Below are positions 60,795-64,000 of a stretch of 64,000 nucleotides of DNA, in pieces. Under the pieces are notes generated by a model. The model had not been told where the DNA came from, searched no databases, and saw only the letters and a program-made list of their open reading frames with translations. Positions within the stretch are counted from its first letter, which is position 1; each line of letters starts with the position of its first letter. A program made the position numbers and the translations under genes. Origin of the DNA: Myxococcus dinghuensis (GTDB taxonomy: Bacteria; Myxococcota; Myxococcia; Myxococcales; Myxococcaceae); contig NZ_JAKCFB010000022.1 of assembly GCF_024198235.1 (NCBI RefSeq), positions 85,793-149,792 of the forward strand. Reading direction: 5' to 3'.

Positions 60795-61763
60795 TCAGGT
60801 GCCCCGCCACAAGCGCTCGGCTTCCTCGGCGATGACGTCGGGGAACTCCTCCTGGAAGAACAGCTTCGCGCCCGGGACGAATCGGATGCCTCGCGAACGC
60901 GGGAACGTGCGGTCGAGGTAGTGTGCGTCCTCGGGCGAGAAGATGTCGTCGCTCTCTCCCCAGACGATCCTCACGGGAACCTCGCTGCGCAGGAGGTGTG
61001 CTTCGATACCGGCGAGTGGATTGGGCGCCAGGGCCAGATGGAACGCATGGTATTGAGCCCGGCGCAGCGGAGTGCTCACGAGCGGCGCGGCGTAGTACTC
61101 GATGGTCTCGTCCTCGAAGCGGCTGGGGTCCTTGAAGACGGCCGCGCCGAAGGTCGAGCGCGCCAGGGCTTTGTCGACCAGCCACTGCGCCGTGGCGTCC
61201 GCGAGCGCCCCCGCGCGCGCCAGGTCGATCGCCGGCTGGACCTTGGGCGGGGGGCTGTTGGGCTCGGTGTCGCAGTTGGTCAGGAGCAGGGTCCGGACAC
61301 GCTCCGGGTAACGGACCAGGAACAACTGGGCGACCGCGCCACCGCTGTCACTCGCGACGACGTCCACCTGGGAGACCCCGAGCGAGTCGAGCAGCGCGGC
61401 GAGCATCCCGACCTGGGCCGAGGCCGCCAGCGATTGATGTTCGGGGACCTCCGAGTAGCCGAGCCCCATGAAGTCCGGAGCGATGCACCGCCGGCGGGAG
61501 GACAACCGGTCGATCGCGCCGCGCCACTGGAAGCCGTTGAGCGGGGCCCCGTGGAGGAACAGCGCCACGTCGCCGGCGCCGCGGTCGACGTAGGCGACCC
61601 TCCCGAATGGCGTCGCCGCGAAGCGCCGCGAAGCACGAAACGCCGCGGCGTCCGTCGGTCGAACCACGCCCCCACCCGCCCGACTCCCGCCTGCGTCCAC
61701 ATGAGACACACACCCCACGGCGAGTGTGGCGCTGGTCCACAACAAGAACTCCCTACGCTTCAT
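60795..61763 (-). CDS. Exported alpha/beta hydrolase, epoxide-hydrolase/dehalogenase-like
   Basis: A 322-residue protein from ATG 61763. MKRREFLLWTSATLAVGC is a twin-arginine signal with a lipobox-like end. LFLHGAPLNGFQWRG is the oxyanion region, DFMGLGYSE follows, and VVASDSGGAVAQLFL is the nucleophile elbow with Asp139 (compare the 'NDTGG' type of haloalkane dehalogenases and epoxide hydrolases). A late acid and His are expected near WGESDDIFSPEDA and the C-terminus. It is divergent from the AraC regulator at 61905, which may control it. Confidence 0.85.
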   Translation of the reverse strand: MKRREFLLWTSATLAVGCVSHVDAGGSRAGGGVVRPTDAAAFRASRRFAATPFGRVAYVDRGAGDVALFLHGAPLNGFQWRGAIDRLSSRRRCIAPDFMGLGYSEVPEHQSLAASAQVGMLAALLDSLGVSQVDVVASDSGGAVAQLFLVRYPERVRTLLLTNCDTEPNSPPPKVQPAIDLARAGALADATAQWLVDKALARSTFGAAVFKDPSRFEDETIEYYAAPLVSTPLRRAQYHAFHLALAPNPLAGIEAHLLRSEVPVRIVWGESDDIFSPEDAHYLDRTFPRSRGIRFVPGAKLFFQEEFPDVIAEEAERLWRGT

Positions 61764-61904
61764 CCCAGGTCTCCTGGCAACGGGTACTCGCGCATGCTCG
61801 CCTTCCCGACGTCTCCTCCGCGCGCACGGACGGACGGCGCCGAGCACGAACGGATGATTCGCGGCGATTGCAAAGCGCGGAGGCCAGCGCGAAGGTGGGG
61901 GGCG

Positions 61905-62780
61905 ATGAGTGACCGCCCCGCGTGCTATCCGAGCCCTTCATCGACGCTGCTGTCGACCTCCGGGCCCCACCGGTTGCCGCTGCTCGACGTGCTCAGCTCG
62001 CCGGTTCCTCTCGGCCGGTTCGACTCGCCCGTGGATGACCGCCACGTCCTGTGCCTTCATCTGGGCGACCCCGTCCCGGTCTCCTACCGGGTGGGCCTCC
62101 GTGAGCGGCAAGGCGTCCGACTCCACGGCCAGTTCTGCGTCGTGCCCGCTGGCTCGAGCACCCGTTGGACCCTGTCGCGCCCCGCGACCTCCCTGCTGCT
62201 GCGGCTGACACCGCCCCTGCTCCAGGACGCCGCGGAGACCATGCGCCTGGGCGCGGGGGAGATGGACCTGGCCCCGTCGATCCACATCCGGGATGCCCAG
62301 GTCGAGCGAATCGGTTGGATGATGCAGGCGGAGGAACACGACGGCTATCCGGGCGGGAGGCTCTTCGCGGACAGCCTCGCGTCCGCGCTCGCCGCGCGCC
62401 TGCTCGCCCTTCAATCGCGCCAGGGGCCCCCGTCGACCCGCGAGGCCCGCGCGCTGCCCGCCTGGCGACTCCGACAAGTGCTCGAGTACATCGAGGCGAA
62501 CCTGGACCAAGACCTCAGACTCGCCGAGCTCGCGGGAGTGGCGGGCTTCAGCCTGTCTCACTTCAAGCCGTTGTTCCGGCGGGCCATGGGGATGCCGGTC
62601 CATCGCTTCGTCCTGGAGCGACGTGTGGAACGCGCGCGGCTGCGGCTGCTCGAGGGCCAGACGAGCCTGACGGAGGTCGCCCTGGAGACCGGCTTCTCGC
62701 ATCCGAGCCACATGGCCCGCTGCATGCGCCGTGTCCTGGGACTGAGTCCTTCTCAGGTGAGGGCGCAGGGACGGAGCTGA
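61905..62780 (+). CDS. AraC-family transcriptional regulator
   Basis: A 291-residue protein. The N-terminal sensor part is about 1-175. The C-terminal double helix-turn-helix (about 185-285) has LAELAGVAGFSLSHFKPLFRR and VALETGFSHPSHMARCMRRV, which match the AraC signature (the usual last part reads GFxxxSHFxRxF). Site GGTGGGGGG precedes ATG 61905. The 141-base divergent gap to the exported hydrolase suggests local control. Confidence 0.92.
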   Translation: MSDRPACYPSPSSTLLSTSGPHRLPLLDVLSSPVPLGRFDSPVDDRHVLCLHLGDPVPVSYRVGLRERQGVRLHGQFCVVPAGSSTRWTLSRPATSLLLRLTPPLLQDAAETMRLGAGEMDLAPSIHIRDAQVERIGWMMQAEEHDGYPGGRLFADSLASALAARLLALQSRQGPPSTREARALPAWRLRQVLEYIEANLDQDLRLAELAGVAGFSLSHFKPLFRRAMGMPVHRFVLERRVERARLRLLEGQTSLTEVALETGFSHPSHMARCMRRVLGLSPSQVRAQGRS

Positions 62781-62843
62781 CTCCACGCAGCCGCGCGTCG
62801 CCGGATTGAACCACGCAGGAGAGCCCGCTACGGTGGGGTGGCA

Positions 62844-63434
62844 ATGAGCTCAGTTCCCAACCCAACGCCTCGCAACTCCGGACAGCGCGCAGTCCTCATC
62901 TCGGCCATGGCAGCGGTGGCGCTGGGCGCGGCGGGAGCGAGCATGCTGCTGCTCGGAAATCGAAGGAGTGACGTCGGTGACAGCGGGAAGACCGACGTCG
63001 GCGCCCTCCCGGAGCTGGCGGGCATCCAGGCTCGACTGCGTCCCCTGAATGCCTGCGGCATCCAGTACGGAGAGCGGGGGCGACGTATCAAGTCCGGCTC
63101 GCACTCGGCCGTTTGGGTCAGCGCCTGTGAACAGGACCGCTTCCAGGGCATCCATCTCGTGGTCCCCGCCGGGCGACAGGTGGAGCGAGTCACGTTCGAC
63201 ATGACGCGTGGCTCCACCTCCGAGCCCTGGGCAATCCTGGTCGACAAGAACCTCGTCGCCTTTCCCGACCTCGAGAAGGCCCTGGAGCAGCTCGCGCCCC
63301 TCATCCAAGAGGAGGCACCCACAAAGCTTGCTCTCGCCATCGAGGAGCGGGCGGCGAAGGAGCGTCAGCGGCAGGAGAACGAGGCCGCGGAGAAGGCCCG
63401 CAGGGAAGCAGCGAAGGACTCGTATCCGAAGTAG
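62844..63434 (+). CDS. Membrane-anchored protein with charged C-terminus
   Basis: A 196-residue protein from ATG 62844 (GTG two codons upstream is an alternative). One membrane helix (about 17-36, VLISAMAAVALGAAGASMLLL) is followed by a soluble domain with two Cys (about 69 and 92) and WAILVDKNLVAFPDLEKALEQL. A highly charged, probably coiled-coil end (EERAAKERQRQENEAAEKARRE) closes the protein. No family is recognised. Confidence 0.65.
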   Translation: MSSVPNPTPRNSGQRAVLISAMAAVALGAAGASMLLLGNRRSDVGDSGKTDVGALPELAGIQARLRPLNACGIQYGERGRRIKSGSHSAVWVSACEQDRFQGIHLVVPAGRQVERVTFDMTRGSTSEPWAILVDKNLVAFPDLEKALEQLAPLIQEEAPTKLALAIEERAAKERQRQENEAAEKARREAAKDSYPK

Positions 63435-63598
63435 AGAATCCCCCTGGAGCACCCTGCCTCGGATGTCCATCCGCGGGTCCTGCCGATGACAGCAAGGCCC
63501 GCGGAGCACCAAACGTCATCGAGAACAGGTCCACCCTCGACGGTGCCGACATCCTCTGCCTGCGGGGACTGTCGGCGCTCAATCGAGGGCGGGGGGAC

Positions 63599-63853
63599 TC
63601 ACCGGGTTCGCACGGGGCGGATGGGGTCCACGTATGCCAGACGAGGCGTGGTGAGCGGCTGCAAGTCCTTCGCGGCGTAGACCCACGTTGGAGGGCAGAT
63701 CCCGACGGACACGCCAGCGTCCCCTCGGTTGCTGGGACACGCCGTCGAGGTCGCCGGTGCGCAGCGGGTGTCGTGGCGGACGGACTTGAGGGCGCGCTGC
63801 TCGGGGAGCGAACGATCCTTGAGCGTGTAGATTTCAGACGTGTCGGGCCCCAT
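63599..63853 (-). pseudogene. Possible 3' fragment of an interrupted gene
   Basis: An 84-codon reverse-strand frame with natural-looking composition (CPPTWVYAAKDLQPLTTPRLA, three Cys) but no signal, no good ribosome site and no family match. Its upstream side reaches the structured sequence beginning at about 63870, so it may be the end of a gene cut by an insertion. The evidence is weak. Confidence 0.3.
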
Positions 63854-63867
63854 CGTGCTCCCGCGGT

Positions 63868-64000
63868 TGACCGGGTCGTGTCCCTATAAGTGTGTAGTCG
63901 GCGAGGAAGGGCGAGCGGGAAAGAGGGAAGCTCCTCGGTGAAACCAAACCGAGATGGTCCTCCTTTGGCGAGGAGGCCGAGGAGTTCCCTGCCGTGGACG
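63868..64000. other. Structured right edge, possible mobile-element end
   Basis: The stretch begins GTGTCCCTATAAGTGTGTAG and then has a short stem (CTCGGT / ACCGAG) and repeated GAGGAG/CTCC motifs. The opening resembles insertion-sequence terminal repeats (IS256-like in general style), but the rest of the element, including any transposase, is outside the window. Confidence 0.3.

Noticed and set aside
60550..61185. Reverse frame partly in the 60372-60794 gap
   Set aside because: Arg-rich, overlaps the hydrolase gene in another frame and matches nothing recognisable.

Overview
The window is GC-rich (around 70 percent by eye) and densely coded. It shows hallmarks of a myxobacterium, most likely the Myxococcus/Corallococcus/Pyxidicoccus side of Myxococcota. 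These include a Ser/Thr kinase with TPR repeats, many small Cys-containing lipoproteins, Asp/Gly-rich linkers in secreted proteins, and runs of genes coupled by 4-base overlaps. No rRNA, tRNA or CRISPR array was seen.

Region 1 (1-8998) is general accessory content. It holds a truncated acetolactate-synthase-like enzyme divergent from a LysR regulator with a good operator in between, a VOC protein, a phytanoyl-CoA-dioxygenase-like enzyme, a polytopic membrane protein, a Ser/Thr kinase, a GNAT and a Cys-rich copper-storage-like protein.

Region 2 (about 9300-26020) is a nearly complete aryl-polyene-type (APE) gene cluster. In order it encodes a chain-length-factor-like KS, acyltransferase, two ACPs, membrane protein, ligase-dehydratase fusion, glycosyltransferase, second acyltransferase, aromatic amino-acid ammonia-lyase, thioesterase, LolA-like carrier, MMPL exporter, FAD oxidoreductase, DUF3261-like lipoprotein, KS, dehydratase, KR, KS and a small secreted protein. 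The order follows apeC to apeR of proteobacterial APE clusters. The lyase would supply the aryl starter acid, the KS/KR/DH set would build the polyene, and the LolA/MMPL/lipoprotein genes would place it in the outer membrane.

Region 3 (about 28600-49200) is the most unusual part. It looks like an undescribed RiPP-like (ribosomally made, modified peptide) biosynthetic locus. A 71-residue peptide ending in a Cys-x3-Cys tail has its own promoter and is followed by a hairpin and a PP-loop ATPase. Around it are a nucleotidyltransferase with a PqqD/RRE-like C-terminus, a ferritin-like diiron protein, two nucleoside-diphosphate-kinase-like proteins, two AtzG-AtzE-like amidase pairs, two HisC/CobD-like PLP enzymes, an enolase at the head of an operon, an FMN monooxygenase, an M28-type peptidase, a large FAD/NAD(P) protein, an alkaline-phosphatase-superfamily hydrolase and a PhyH-like dioxygenase. 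Three enzyme types occur twice, in two divergent halves. My inference is a peptide that is oxidised, trimmed and phosphorylated or nucleotidylated; the product cannot be read from sequence.

Region 4 (49240-64000) holds a small two-gene unit (Cys/His protein plus Tat-exported peptide), secreted and lipoprotein genes, a 5'-nucleotidase-family enzyme, a truncated family-10 pectate-lyase-like gene, an SDR missing its catalytic Lys, an alpha/beta hydrolase divergent from an AraC regulator, and an unexplained right edge that may be the end of a mobile element.
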